Assembly: GCF_042643265.1 (NCBI RefSeq)
Contig: NZ_JBHRRZ010000036.1
Coordinates: forward strand, 1 to 64,000
DNA length: 64,000 nt
Direction: 5' to 3'
Origin: Virgibacillus_O sediminis
GTDB lineage: Bacteria; Bacillota; Bacilli; Bacillales; Amphibacillaceae
Below are positions 41,987 through 49,480 of the stretch, piece by piece. The notes beneath the pieces were generated by a model, which did not search any database, was not told where the DNA came from, and was given only the letters and a program-made list of their open reading frames with translations. The first letter of the stretch is position 1. The number at the start of each line of letters is the position of its first letter. A program made the translations under genes and the position numbers.

Positions 41987-42182
41987 ATTGTTGAGAATCA
42001 TCGTCTTCGTCATCTGTTTCTTTTTCCCCGGGACTGATCACTTCGATTTGCATATTGTTTCCATCCGTTTCAGGCGGCGTTTCTTCCACTTTATCAGCTT
42101 CTGGGCTGTCTGAAAGGAAGAAAGCCAATGCCACTGTAAGTGCAAACAGTGAAACCACCATGAGTCTTCGCAGTTTTCCCAT
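41985..42182 (-). CDS. small acidic protein with N-terminal signal anchor
   Basis: A 65-residue protein: MGKLRRLMVVSLFALTVALA begins a basic-hydrophobic segment (to about residue 23), followed by a tail of about 40 residues rich in Asp and Glu (ending TDDEDDDSQQ). GGAAGTTGTGAGAT precedes the ATG. Likely exported or membrane-tethered. No family recognised. The strong terminator at its 3' end supports a real gene. Confidence 0.6.
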   Translation of the reverse strand: MGKLRRLMVVSLFALTVALAFFLSDSPEADKVEETPPETDGNNMQIEVISPGEKETDDEDDDSQQ

Positions 42183-42405
42183 ATCTCACAACTTCCCTTT
42201 TTTTCCATGTAATATAATTGTAACAATCAAAAGGAGTAGTGTAAATATTATAAACGTCACGAATTTTGCGGCTTACTCTATAATACCCGATAGGCCCGGC
42301 GAAATGTTTGATTGGTTCATCTAAGCCCAGGTCCATACCGTTGAAGGGGACAGACGGCCCATTAATAAGCTGTAGCACACACGATCATTCTATCAGGATA
42401 AAAAT

Positions 42406-42447
42406 AATCTGTACTTCCTTGCGATCAAGGGTGTACAGATTTTTTAT
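42406..42447 (+). terminator. plus-strand terminator without a recognised upstream gene
   Basis: AATCTGTAC (42406-42414) pairs with GTACAGATT (42433-42441), followed by TTTTTATT. No gene on the plus strand lies between 41702 and here, so it may end an unrecognised short RNA starting at about 42270 or guard the phosphoesterase gene. The rest of the 42183-42509 gap has no supported gene. Confidence 0.6.
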
Positions 42448-42509
42448 TACTGCGTAAAATTTGAAGTGTTGTTTGATTCGAATAAAGCATCGCCATGAGG
42501 AGGTTGCGT

Positions 42510-43331
42510 ATGAAAAAATGGTCTATATTCTTAGTATTCATCCTAGTAATCCTCTTGATTTCAATCAAGGCCTATCTGGATACCACTGAGTTTAAAGTGA
42601 ACAGGGTACAGTTTCACAGTGATAAACTTCCAGAGAACGTGGAATTTACCGTTTTGCAGATCAGTGATCTACATAATAAGGTGTTTGGCCATGATAATCA
42701 AGAATTGATCGAAACGGTGAACCAGTCGAATGCCGACATAGTTGTTATGACAGGGGACATCATCGATAGGAAGACAGATGATTTCCAAGATGTTTTCACG
42801 TTGGTCGAGGGAATTACGGACAGTGGACAGGATGTGTTCTTTGTGACCGGCAATCATGAACAGGATCATGACAATATGGAGGAATTCTTAGACGGCCTGC
42901 GGGAGCGGAATGTCACGGTGCTGGACAACCGAAACACACAGGTCAGGGTGGAAGGTGTGACAGTCAATCTGGCTGGTGTCGCCGATTCTTCCACAGACCA
43001 TGAAGATATCGAGCGGGCTTTTGCCGGCCTCCAGCCAGAATCATATACCATCCTGCTATCACATTCACCAGGGATAATGGGAAAATATCGGAATATCCCC
43101 GCCGACCTCATTTTGAGCGGGCATACACATGGCGGCCAGGTGAGATTGCCGTTTATTGGTCCAATAGTTGCGCCGGAGCAGGGGCTCTTCCCGGAGTTCG
43201 ATCAAGGGGTGTTTGAAACGGGCCGCAACCAATACCTGTATATTGACAGCGGGCTCGGGACGAGTGTAGCTCCCATCCGATTTCTGAATAAAAGCCAATT
43301 GAGTTTAATTACGATAACCGGCAGTGATTAA
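42510..43331 (+). CDS. membrane-anchored metallophosphoesterase (YkuE-like)
   Basis: A 273-residue protein with an N-terminal membrane anchor (about residues 4-22). The calcineurin-like metal motifs are all present: QISDLHN near 50-56 (DxH), TGDIIDRK near 81-88 (GD), TGNHEQD near 115-121 (GNHE), LSHSP near 180-184 and SGHTHGGQ near 200-207 (GHxH). ATG at 42510 follows GAGGAGG by 6 bases. YkuE-type enzymes are cell-surface phosphoesterases; some hydrolyse lipid or nucleotide substrates. The substrate is not known here. Confidence 0.88.
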   Translation: MKKWSIFLVFILVILLISIKAYLDTTEFKVNRVQFHSDKLPENVEFTVLQISDLHNKVFGHDNQELIETVNQSNADIVVMTGDIIDRKTDDFQDVFTLVEGITDSGQDVFFVTGNHEQDHDNMEEFLDGLRERNVTVLDNRNTQVRVEGVTVNLAGVADSSTDHEDIERAFAGLQPESYTILLSHSPGIMGKYRNIPADLILSGHTHGGQVRLPFIGPIVAPEQGLFPEFDQGVFETGRNQYLYIDSGLGTSVAPIRFLNKSQLSLITITGSD

Positions 43332-43447
43332 TTCAACGTGGACTTTTTCGGAAGAACATCTTGTTAGAGAAAGTGAAATAGAAACGGTAGACTGGGTGTG
43401 GAGAGTGACAAAGGAACTTCGCTTAAAAATAGAAAACAGGTGAGAAA

Positions 43448-44335
43448 ATGGCACAAAATCAAGCAATGAATGGAAAAATTAAGCAGGATAATTATAAGAT
43501 ATTCGCTCTATTAAGCAATTATTTGAACAATGCACCGGACTTTATCGACGAAGAAGAAGTGGAGGATATCGCAGAGAGCGGTGTGTCTAAGGAATATGCT
43601 TTTTCTGTGATATTGGCTGCCGCTTTCGGTTTGGATGTGGTGGACAATAAAGCGGACAGGGACCTGTTCAACAACTATTTCCAGCAGATGATCCACCAGC
43701 TGGATGCAGATGAATATTCCAGCAATCCATACTACAGGAATATTAATATACCGACATGGAAAACCGGCAATAGCGAACTACGGTATGAGAAATACAAGCC
43801 GTACGAAGGGTTTGTCTGCGATGATATCATCCAGACGAAAGAGGGGCGGCAGATTCCGCAGGTTGGGTTTTTTGACAGGGAATTCAGCTTTCCCGCCATC
43901 CTGGAGAATGGGCGGATCTGGATGACGATCACACCGAATGAGATAGAAACGATGAAGGAGCCCGTCGACCAAGCGTTTGGCCATGTGCTTACCTATGGAC
44001 TCGGGCTCGGGTATTATGCCTATATGGTTTCCGAGAAAGATAAGGTGGAAAGTGTGACGGTGGTGGAAAGCAACCAGCATGTCATTGATTTATTCAAAAA
44101 GCATATTCTGCCGCAATTTGCTTATAGAGAAAAGGTGGAGATCATCCAAGCCGACGCCTTCGACTATGCAGAGAAACAGATGGCGGAGGGCAGCTATGAT
44201 TTTGTCTTCACTGATTTGTGGCATGATGTCTCGGATGGGATCGATATGTATTTGAGGATGAAAGAATATGAAAAGTTGAACCCTGATATGGCGTTCTCTT
44301 ATTGGATCGAGAAGTCTATATTATGTTATTTGTGA
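43448..44335 (+). CDS. SAM-binding, spermidine-synthase-like protein
   Basis: A 295-residue soluble protein. The second half has a Rossmann-like SAM-binding core: HVLTYGLGLGYYAYMV near 179-194 (motif I), VTVVESNQHVIDLF near 204-217 (acidic end of strand 2), KVEIIQADAFDYA near 231-243 and YDFVFTDLWHD near 253-263. This layout is that of spermidine synthase-like and related methyltransferase-fold proteins. The N-terminal 120 residues are not recognisable. No polyamine genes are adjacent. Function unproven. Confidence 0.65.
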   Translation: MAQNQAMNGKIKQDNYKIFALLSNYLNNAPDFIDEEEVEDIAESGVSKEYAFSVILAAAFGLDVVDNKADRDLFNNYFQQMIHQLDADEYSSNPYYRNINIPTWKTGNSELRYEKYKPYEGFVCDDIIQTKEGRQIPQVGFFDREFSFPAILENGRIWMTITPNEIETMKEPVDQAFGHVLTYGLGLGYYAYMVSEKDKVESVTVVESNQHVIDLFKKHILPQFAYREKVEIIQADAFDYAEKQMAEGSYDFVFTDLWHDVSDGIDMYLRMKEYEKLNPDMAFSYWIEKSILCYL

Positions 44336-44504
44336 TGGGTGTTTAGAAAGGGGCTTCCGGACTCTTGTTTAGTGGAATTGCAAGTTTTGCACAGCATCAT
44401 GGAGCTTGGGGGAGAAACAATAGACAAGTTATGAGGGATTACCAGCTTACCATGTAAATAAAAGAGTCTGTGTCTATAATATTAAACTTCATAGCGGAAA
44501 GAGC

Positions 44505-44660
44505 GGACGAAGCACTAAACCAGCGGAGGAAATATACGTAGACTCCTGCGGGAGGAAAGGCCTAGGCGAGACAACGCAGTGCGTAGCACAAGGTGGCTCA
44601 CCAGCCGCCCGCGGAAAGCGAAGTATATTTCCGCAGCGATTTTTTCCGCTCCATGAGGTT
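44505..44660 (+). repeat. Bacillaceae-type intergenic repeat, copy 2
   Basis: Contains AGCGGAGGAAATATAC, GACTCCTGCGGGAGGAAAGG, CCTAGGCGAGAC, GCCGCCCGCGGAAAGCGAAG and GTATATTTCCGC. The first and last blocks are complementary, so the element can fold into one long closed hairpin. It fills most of the 353-base gap between the spermidine-synthase-like gene and a small membrane protein gene. The rest of that gap (44336-44500) shows nothing recognisable. Confidence 0.8.
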
Positions 44661-44688
44661 TCCGGTTTTCCGAAGTTTAAGGTTCTTT

Positions 44689-44841
44689 TCATGTACGATC
44701 CTTGTCTTCTATATCAGATTTGTTTGCGAAATACTCGCCGATACGTGATTCATTGATCCCTTTCATTACTGCCGCTGCCACCACCAGATATAGAATATAT
44801 AAAGTGAATACATAAAAAATGAGTGATACTAAAGCTCCCAT
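44689..44841 (-). CDS. small single-pass membrane protein
   Basis: A 50-residue protein. ATG at 44841 follows GGGAGG by 7 bases; the longer upstream frame lacks a site. Residues 3-26 are hydrophobic (FYVFTLYILYLVVAAAVMKG), and the C-terminal tail is charged (ESRIGEYFANKSDIEDKDRT). No family recognised. It follows the SEC-C gene on the same strand after 121 bases. Confidence 0.6.
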   Translation of the reverse strand: MGALVSLIFYVFTLYILYLVVAAAVMKGINESRIGEYFANKSDIEDKDRT

Positions 44842-44962
44842 GTTGTTCCCTCCCAACTTATATAAGTTTCTGATTTCCAATTTACCATAAACTTCCACAT
44901 CTATTAAAAAGGGGCACAAATCAAGTAGATGATTTGTACCCCTCTCTTCTTTTCTATTACTA

Positions 44963-45973
44963 CTAGCTTCCTGCAGGTACAGCCTCTTCAGATAGTACGC
45001 TGTTCAGCTTGCGGTAATTGGTGGATACCGAGCTGAGCGAGACGTTGTATTCCTCGGCAATCTGCTTCTGGGAAGCGGGCTGCTTGAGGTATTTTTTCTG
45101 GACGAGGTAGTCCATGGCGGCTGCATAGGACTCCAGCTTTTTGAGCGTCGGAGCCTCTATTCGGCAATACTCATGCCATAGGCTGATCCCTTTTAGAATC
45201 ACTTCGTCGTCCATGTCCTTTTCGACCATCTGGTCTGTAAACTGCTGGGCCACTTCCTCATGGGTAGGCTTGGACCATTCAAAACGGTTGATGCCAACAT
45301 CGAGCGCCTCCGCTAGGAAGTCAGGGAAGTGATCCATCAGGCCGCCGGTTTTGCTGGAATAATCGGTCAGGAGCTGTTCCAGTGCATCGCGGTCCGGGCG
45401 GTACAGCTTGATGATCGTATGAAGGAAGTTATAATAGCTTCCCAACGGAACAAGTGTCCCGACCAGTAGAGTACCTTCGACATATTCATCCGGACTGATC
45501 GGTGCCTGGTATGTCTGTCCATCCCGGATATCCCGGATGGTGGCCCATGAGCCGTCCTGCAGGTTTGTCTCCAGCACTTCGTAGACCGATGGTGCGATCT
45601 CTGGCCAGACGTCCAACTTATCCTTGGCTGCCGGCGAGGTGCCAGCTGCATGCTGTCGGTAGAATTCCTGGTAGATTGTTTGGTTGTTTTTCAGTAGAGG
45701 AGCATGAAGGATGACCCACTGAACAAGCCCGGCATCATAGAGATCTGCAGTCCCTTCATCCATGTTGTCCGGTTTATATTGGTCGATCTCATGTTGGATG
45801 GCCTTCTGATGCTTATTCGTGGAAATAGATAGAAGTTCCTCGTGGATTCGATTCAATTCAGCATCCAGTTTCTTCAGTCTGTCGGCCTCTTTTGCCTGTG
45901 GGGACCCACAGCATTTTTTGTGTTTTTTACCGCTCCCGCATGGGCAGGGCTTATTTCTTTCAATCTTGCTCAT
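44963..45973 (-). CDS. SEC-C zinc-binding motif protein with C-terminal helix-turn-helix
   Basis: A 336-residue protein. The N-terminus RNKPCPCGSGKKHKKCCG (residues 6-23) is a textbook SEC-C metal-binding motif, also found at the end of SecA. A Lys/Glu-rich helix follows. The middle part has no recognised domain. The last 35 residues (SQKQIAEEYNVSLSSVSTNYRKLN) read as a helix-turn-helix, so DNA binding is possible. Function unknown. Confidence 0.78.
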   Translation of the reverse strand: MSKIERNKPCPCGSGKKHKKCCGSPQAKEADRLKKLDAELNRIHEELLSISTNKHQKAIQHEIDQYKPDNMDEGTADLYDAGLVQWVILHAPLLKNNQTIYQEFYRQHAAGTSPAAKDKLDVWPEIAPSVYEVLETNLQDGSWATIRDIRDGQTYQAPISPDEYVEGTLLVGTLVPLGSYYNFLHTIIKLYRPDRDALEQLLTDYSSKTGGLMDHFPDFLAEALDVGINRFEWSKPTHEEVAQQFTDQMVEKDMDDEVILKGISLWHEYCRIEAPTLKKLESYAAAMDYLVQKKYLKQPASQKQIAEEYNVSLSSVSTNYRKLNSVLSEEAVPAGS

Positions 45974-46131
45974 TGTACAGGCACCCCTTGCTTATGTAAT
46001 TGCCCTTTTAATTATGAAGGAAATTAGTAGATTACTCAAGTGAAGACTTTTTTCATGGGGGATGGAGCGGAATTAGAGTTTAGGATGTCCTATTATATAT
46101 TGGTATTTTTATAGAGGAGTTGTCGCTCGTC

Positions 46132-46243
46132 GCCCGGGTTGAAGAGTTGAGGCCCGAGTGGGAGGCGGTGGCGCCCGAGTAGGAGGTGCTGGGGCCTGAG
46201 TAGAGTGGTTGAGGCCCGAGTAGGAGTGGTTGGAGCCCGAGTG
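46132..46243 (+). repeat. 21-base GCCCGAGT repeat array R3 (6 units)
   Basis: GCCCGAGT or near variants at 46132, 46152, 46173, 46194, 46214 and 46235, with steps of 20 or 21 bases. The array lies in the 418-base gap between the divergent SEC-C and receiver-domain genes, near neither start codon. The rest of the gap shows no gene. Confidence 0.85.
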
Positions 46244-46391
46244 TATATCATCTAGTATTTTATGACATTTTTTACCAAAAGTCACTAATATTATGACCAT
46301 CACTGTAGTACGATAGGATCGCGTCCTTTTAGACTTAGAGTGCGGACTTATTTTTTATTCTTAAACTTACGAATGGATAGGCGGTTATACT

Positions 46392-46832
46392 ATGAAAGTG
46401 ATTTATTTAAGCAAGGTGCCGGTGCTGAGGAATGTCATGGACATGCTCGAGGAGCAGAGGGATGTGAATGTGCTGGTTGCCTTGGAATATACGGGCGATG
46501 CTGTCGAGGAGCTTCTCCAGGAGGCGCCAGATGTGGTGGTATGGGATACGAAAGATATTCCCCGTGTGGAAGTGCTGGTGATGATCAATGGTTTAAAGGA
46601 GCGGAATTCTGGTATTTCTGTGATCTTGCTGACTTCACCGCTTAGCGAAGATGAATTTCTTTATCATTTGACGATCAAAGCTGATGGGCTGATTTCGCGG
46701 GAGGAGAATCCGGCGGAGGAGGCGGTCAAGGCGCTTAAGGCCGTCCGGGAAGGTGGATTCGTCATGCCTAAACGGAATCTGAAAGAATTCGTTCAGCAGC
46801 TGAAGGAGCTGGAGAACGCCGAGCAACGGTGA
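46392..46832 (+). CDS. degenerate receiver-domain protein
   Basis: A 146-residue protein that follows the NarL/FixJ receiver pattern: VIYLSKVPVLRNVMDML at the start, APDVVVWDT near 44-52 at the phospho-acceptor strand, VILLTSPLSEDE near 76-87 and ADGLISREENPAEEAVKAL near 95-113. The acidic pair after strand 1 is missing (LSK instead of DD), and the conserved Lys is replaced (SRE). No DNA-binding domain follows. It is either a phosphorylation-independent receiver or a truncated response regulator. No histidine kinase is nearby. Confidence 0.65.
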   Translation: MKVIYLSKVPVLRNVMDMLEEQRDVNVLVALEYTGDAVEELLQEAPDVVVWDTKDIPRVEVLVMINGLKERNSGISVILLTSPLSEDEFLYHLTIKADGLISREENPAEEAVKALKAVREGGFVMPKRNLKEFVQQLKELENAEQR

Positions 46833-47252
46833 ATTCAGGGCGGGGAGGAGCAGCACGGGTAGTTTCTAAAAGTCATATTCTGTCCGTGCGCCTTTTCTGG
46901 TTCTTGTTAATCTTCCGCTCATGGAAGATAACATCCTCAAGTTCCCAGAGGAGTAATTACCGCCTAAAATGCCATACCACTTCAAATTAGGATTTTTTTC
47001 CTCTGTTTCCAATCCCCTTCGCTCCAACTCTAGCTTTTACTTTCCCCTACTTTATGTAAATTTATGCACCATTTCTCTCCGTAAGAGCGCCTATTTTACA
47101 ATTACTTTCTTGCCTTCTCTGAGGGAGGTTCTTTGGAATATGGCAGTTGAAGAATTGTATTTCCTGGAGAATAGGCAGGAGGTTATTTTCTCATAGCTAC
47201 GGATGGGCAGGATTTTGTCGAAGTTTTTTCCTGTTTTATACCTTGCACTTTG

Positions 47253-47281
47253 TTCAAAAATAACTATACAAATGTTATAAT
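47253..47281 (+). promoter_or_regulatory. promoter of the MpsC-like gene
   Basis: TTCAAA (47253-47258), 17-base spacer ending TG, TATAAT (47276-47281): an extended -10 promoter 58 bases before the start codon. The rest of the 46833-47338 gap has no convincing gene. Confidence 0.65.
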
Positions 47282-47338
47282 CTACGGAGGGACTGTAATA
47301 ATAAGGTACAGTTCTTATTAAATAAAGGATGTAATCAT

Positions 47339-48019
47339 ATGCAAAATAGGACCATGGAATCCGTGATAGCAAGTTCTACGGGGAAGCTTTTGCGTGACCA
47401 TTTCGGTAAGGGCCCGGAAGCACTTTATGTGACGGTGGCCAAGCCGTTCATTACTATTTATTTGCGCAATTTCCTTGCCCCTATGGAAAAAGTGCTGCTG
47501 GATATAGAAAATGAAGTGAAAGTTCAGGACACACGTGATGTATTGATGGAAAAAATAATTCCGGAAATGAATACGATTCTTTCTGCGGAAACCGGGGAGA
47601 AGATGGCCCATATTTATTATGACTGGTCTTTCCCCAATCAAAGCGGATTGATTTTTGCAGAGATGGAGACAGAGGAACCGGTGACTGAGGAGGATTATGA
47701 CTATCCAGCCAGGTCCATGGTTCATCAGGAAATCGACCGGATTACCAGGGAAGCACAAAAGCCGCCACATGCATTAAGATCGTATATGCTGAATTCCCGT
47801 ACATTATTCACCAAACGTGAGGATATTCTTGTCATGATCGAGCAGGAGCTGATCAATTCCGGATTCGAGGAGGAACTTCGCCTGACTAAGCGTAGGCTGG
47901 AAAAGAGGCTCCTAAATATCGGTTTTCTGGAAGCCGAGCTCGGACAGAAAATCGAGGATGTATTTGTGGATTGGAATTTTGAAGAGGATACAGGCTATAT
48001 GATATTCATACTCAAATAA
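47339..48019 (+). CDS. DUF2294 / MpsC-domain protein, two tandem copies
   Basis: A 226-residue soluble protein made of two related halves. Residues 1-110 start SSTGKLLRDHFGKGPEALYVTVAKPFITIYLRNFL and contain EKVLLDIENEVKVQDTRDVLM; residues 120-226 repeat the pattern with ALRSYMLNSRTLFTKREDILVMIEQEL and end VFVDWNFEEDTGYMIFILK. This matches DUF2294, later named for MpsC, a component linked to a sodium-translocating, membrane-potential-generating system in staphylococci. No MpsA/MpsB genes are adjacent, so the function here is open. AAAGGATG precedes the ATG. Confidence 0.72.
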   Translation: MQNRTMESVIASSTGKLLRDHFGKGPEALYVTVAKPFITIYLRNFLAPMEKVLLDIENEVKVQDTRDVLMEKIIPEMNTILSAETGEKMAHIYYDWSFPNQSGLIFAEMETEEPVTEEDYDYPARSMVHQEIDRITREAQKPPHALRSYMLNSRTLFTKREDILVMIEQELINSGFEEELRLTKRRLEKRLLNIGFLEAELGQKIEDVFVDWNFEEDTGYMIFILK

Positions 48020-48067
48020 AAATAGACAGCCTTTGGCAGGAATAACCGGACAATAGTGCCGGCTTAT

Positions 48068-48103
48068 AAGCCGAAAAGAGTGACACTCTTTTCGGCTTTT
48101 TTA
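48068..48103 (+). terminator. terminator after the MpsC-like gene
   Basis: AAGCCGAAAAGAG pairs with CTCTTTTCGGCTT, followed by a T-run. Confidence 0.85.
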
Positions 48104-48165
48104 TTTGATAGGAAAAAAGTACCAGGAACGTACAACAGGGGATTAGATACGAGCGAGGTGATTAT

Positions 48166-48333
48166 TTGTATAAAATCATCGCACAAGCAGGAAATCAGGC
48201 AGAGATCTACCTGGCCATTGAAGGAGAGATGCTCCGTTTCGAAACATATGAAGAGGCAGAACAGTTTCTGGAGCAGGCACAGGATGAAATGTCTCTCCCG
48301 AAAAGCTATCAATTGACGATTGTAAAGGAGTAG
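48166..48333 (+). CDS. 55-residue acidic small protein with TTG start
   Basis: The start is TTG at 48166 after GAGCGAGGTG. The protein begins MYKIIAQAGNQAEIYLAIEG and continues with EEAEQFLEQAQDE before a C-terminal YQLTIVKE. The alternation of predicted strand, helix and strand and the even amino-acid composition look like a folded small domain. No family recognised. Because it has no ATG it is easily missed by standard gene calling. It lies between the terminator of the MpsC-like gene and the ctaG remnant. Confidence 0.6.
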   Translation: MYKIIAQAGNQAEIYLAIEGEMLRFETYEEAEQFLEQAQDEMSLPKSYQLTIVKE

Positions 48334-48429
48334 GGCTGAGGTGGGAAATCCCAGCCCGGCCTCCCAACACAATGGAGATGCCATTTTTTGCGAAAAGGCG
48401 GATGGTTGTCAGCAAGTAGAGCCATGACC

Positions 48430-49204
48430 TCAGGCAGCGCCTAGACGGAGGGAGAGCATGATGGCTGCTTTATGCAACAGTAGCATCAGGGTGCCCGCAA
48501 ACAGCTGGTCCCAGCGGGTGTTGAAAGGCGGTGGGAGCAGATTCAATGTTCCGACTGATTCCGGCAGGCACAGGTAGGCAGTCAGCTCGGACAGGTATGG
48601 GTTGGATGTTTCGTCGATCACCGCAAGGAAGATGAACATCAGGCATGCCGGCATTAAGACGATGCTGCTTAGCCATGCATATTTTTTCAAGTGCTCCTTG
48701 CTGAAGCGCTGTGCGGGGGTAGGAGATACGATCGGCAGCCACATGCTGATGGCTAACACCAGAAGCAGGACCGAATAAGCATGCTGCAGGCCGGTGTGCT
48801 GGGTGATTGCCGACAACACTGGCGGCATATGATACAACAGGAAAAATAAGGAAAATAGTAATAAGGCAGGCTTTGGCGGCAGGATGAGTCTCTTTAGCAC
48901 CGGAGTGGATAAAATTTTTTCAAACAGGGATGCCGGGGTCCCAGCCAGCATCAATGGCAGTATGATGAAATAGAGGAGGCTCATCTGAATCATATGCAGG
49001 CTGAAGGGTAGGTGGTTGGTGGCTGCCTGTCAACACATAGAAAAGACAGAGTGAGGAATAGAACAAAAGCGGCTACTTGTTGGATGGTTGGTGAGAGGGA
49101 AGATTCCTTTGAAAATAATAATAAGCGAAAGCAATTACGACGGTTACGGCCAACAGCGGGGTATTCCAAACCACCAGTTCGGGAAGAAAGAGTTCGAACA
49201 GCAT
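48430..49204 (-). pseudogene. ctaG: ctaG cytochrome c oxidase assembly factor, frameshifted
   Basis: An ATG at 49204 after GGAGG opens a frame (LFELFLPELVVWNTPLLAVT, about 43 residues) that stops near 49072. The body of the protein continues in another frame from about 49020 to 48430: FSLHMIQMSLLYFIILPLML, LFSLFFLLYHMPPVL, AISMWLPIVSP and WDQLFAGTLMLLLHKAAIML, the typical CtaG/caa3-type assembly protein. At least two frame changes are needed between 49075 and 49015, with a net shift of one base. CtaG delivers copper to cytochrome c oxidase. An internal ATG at 48993 could give a truncated product lacking the first membrane segments. Confidence 0.7.
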
Positions 49205-49379
49205 GTTATCCTCCTTCTTTCTTGGTGTGTTTCTGAAACAGTCCGATTCTGAAGTTTATACAGGTAAGTTGAAGGGTAGAATAAGAATGTAAAATGGTAT
49301 CGGTAAGAGGCTCGCCCCAAATAAAGGTATACGACTGCGTGACACAATCCCTAAGCTTGCTTTTTCCCTCATTCGACAA

Positions 49380-49432
49380 TAATCCACAAATTGCTCACAT
49401 CTTATCCACAACTATCCACAGACATATCCACA
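49380..49432. promoter_or_regulatory. cluster of four DnaA-box-like sites
   Basis: TAATCCACA (49380-49388), TTATCCACA (49402-49410), CTATCCACA (49412-49420) and ATATCCACA (49424-49432), all in the same direction. The second is the exact consensus and the others differ by one base. Start-to-start steps of 22, 10 and 12 bases keep the boxes on one face of the helix. No dnaA, dnaN or other replication-origin gene is nearby, so this resembles the DnaA-box clusters found outside oriC in Bacillus. Confidence 0.65.
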
Positions 49433-49458
49433 AAAAACCGGGCCTGAGCCCGGTTTTC
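49431..49458 (-). terminator. terminator after gntP
   Basis: CCGGGC and GCCCGG around CTGA form a tight GC-rich hairpin; the minus strand then reads TTTTTTG, 23 bases past the gntP stop. Confidence 0.8.
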
Positions 49459-49480
49459 CACATTTCTTTCCTTTATCCAG

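Noticed and set aside
42094..42378. Minus-strand 94-residue frame starting MLQLINGPSV
   Set aside because: It overlaps the better supported 65-residue gene in another frame, lacks a good ribosome binding site and changes to unlikely composition in its second half. A relic in its first part cannot be excluded.
47140..47196. 18-codon frame after GGGAGG at about 47120
   Set aside because: Spacing to the ATG is too long and the peptide has no recognisable property; too weak to list.
49380..49432. Chromosomal replication origin
   Set aside because: No dnaA, dnaN, rnpA or gid genes, no AT-rich unwinding region beside it, and only four boxes. An accessory DnaA-box cluster fits better.
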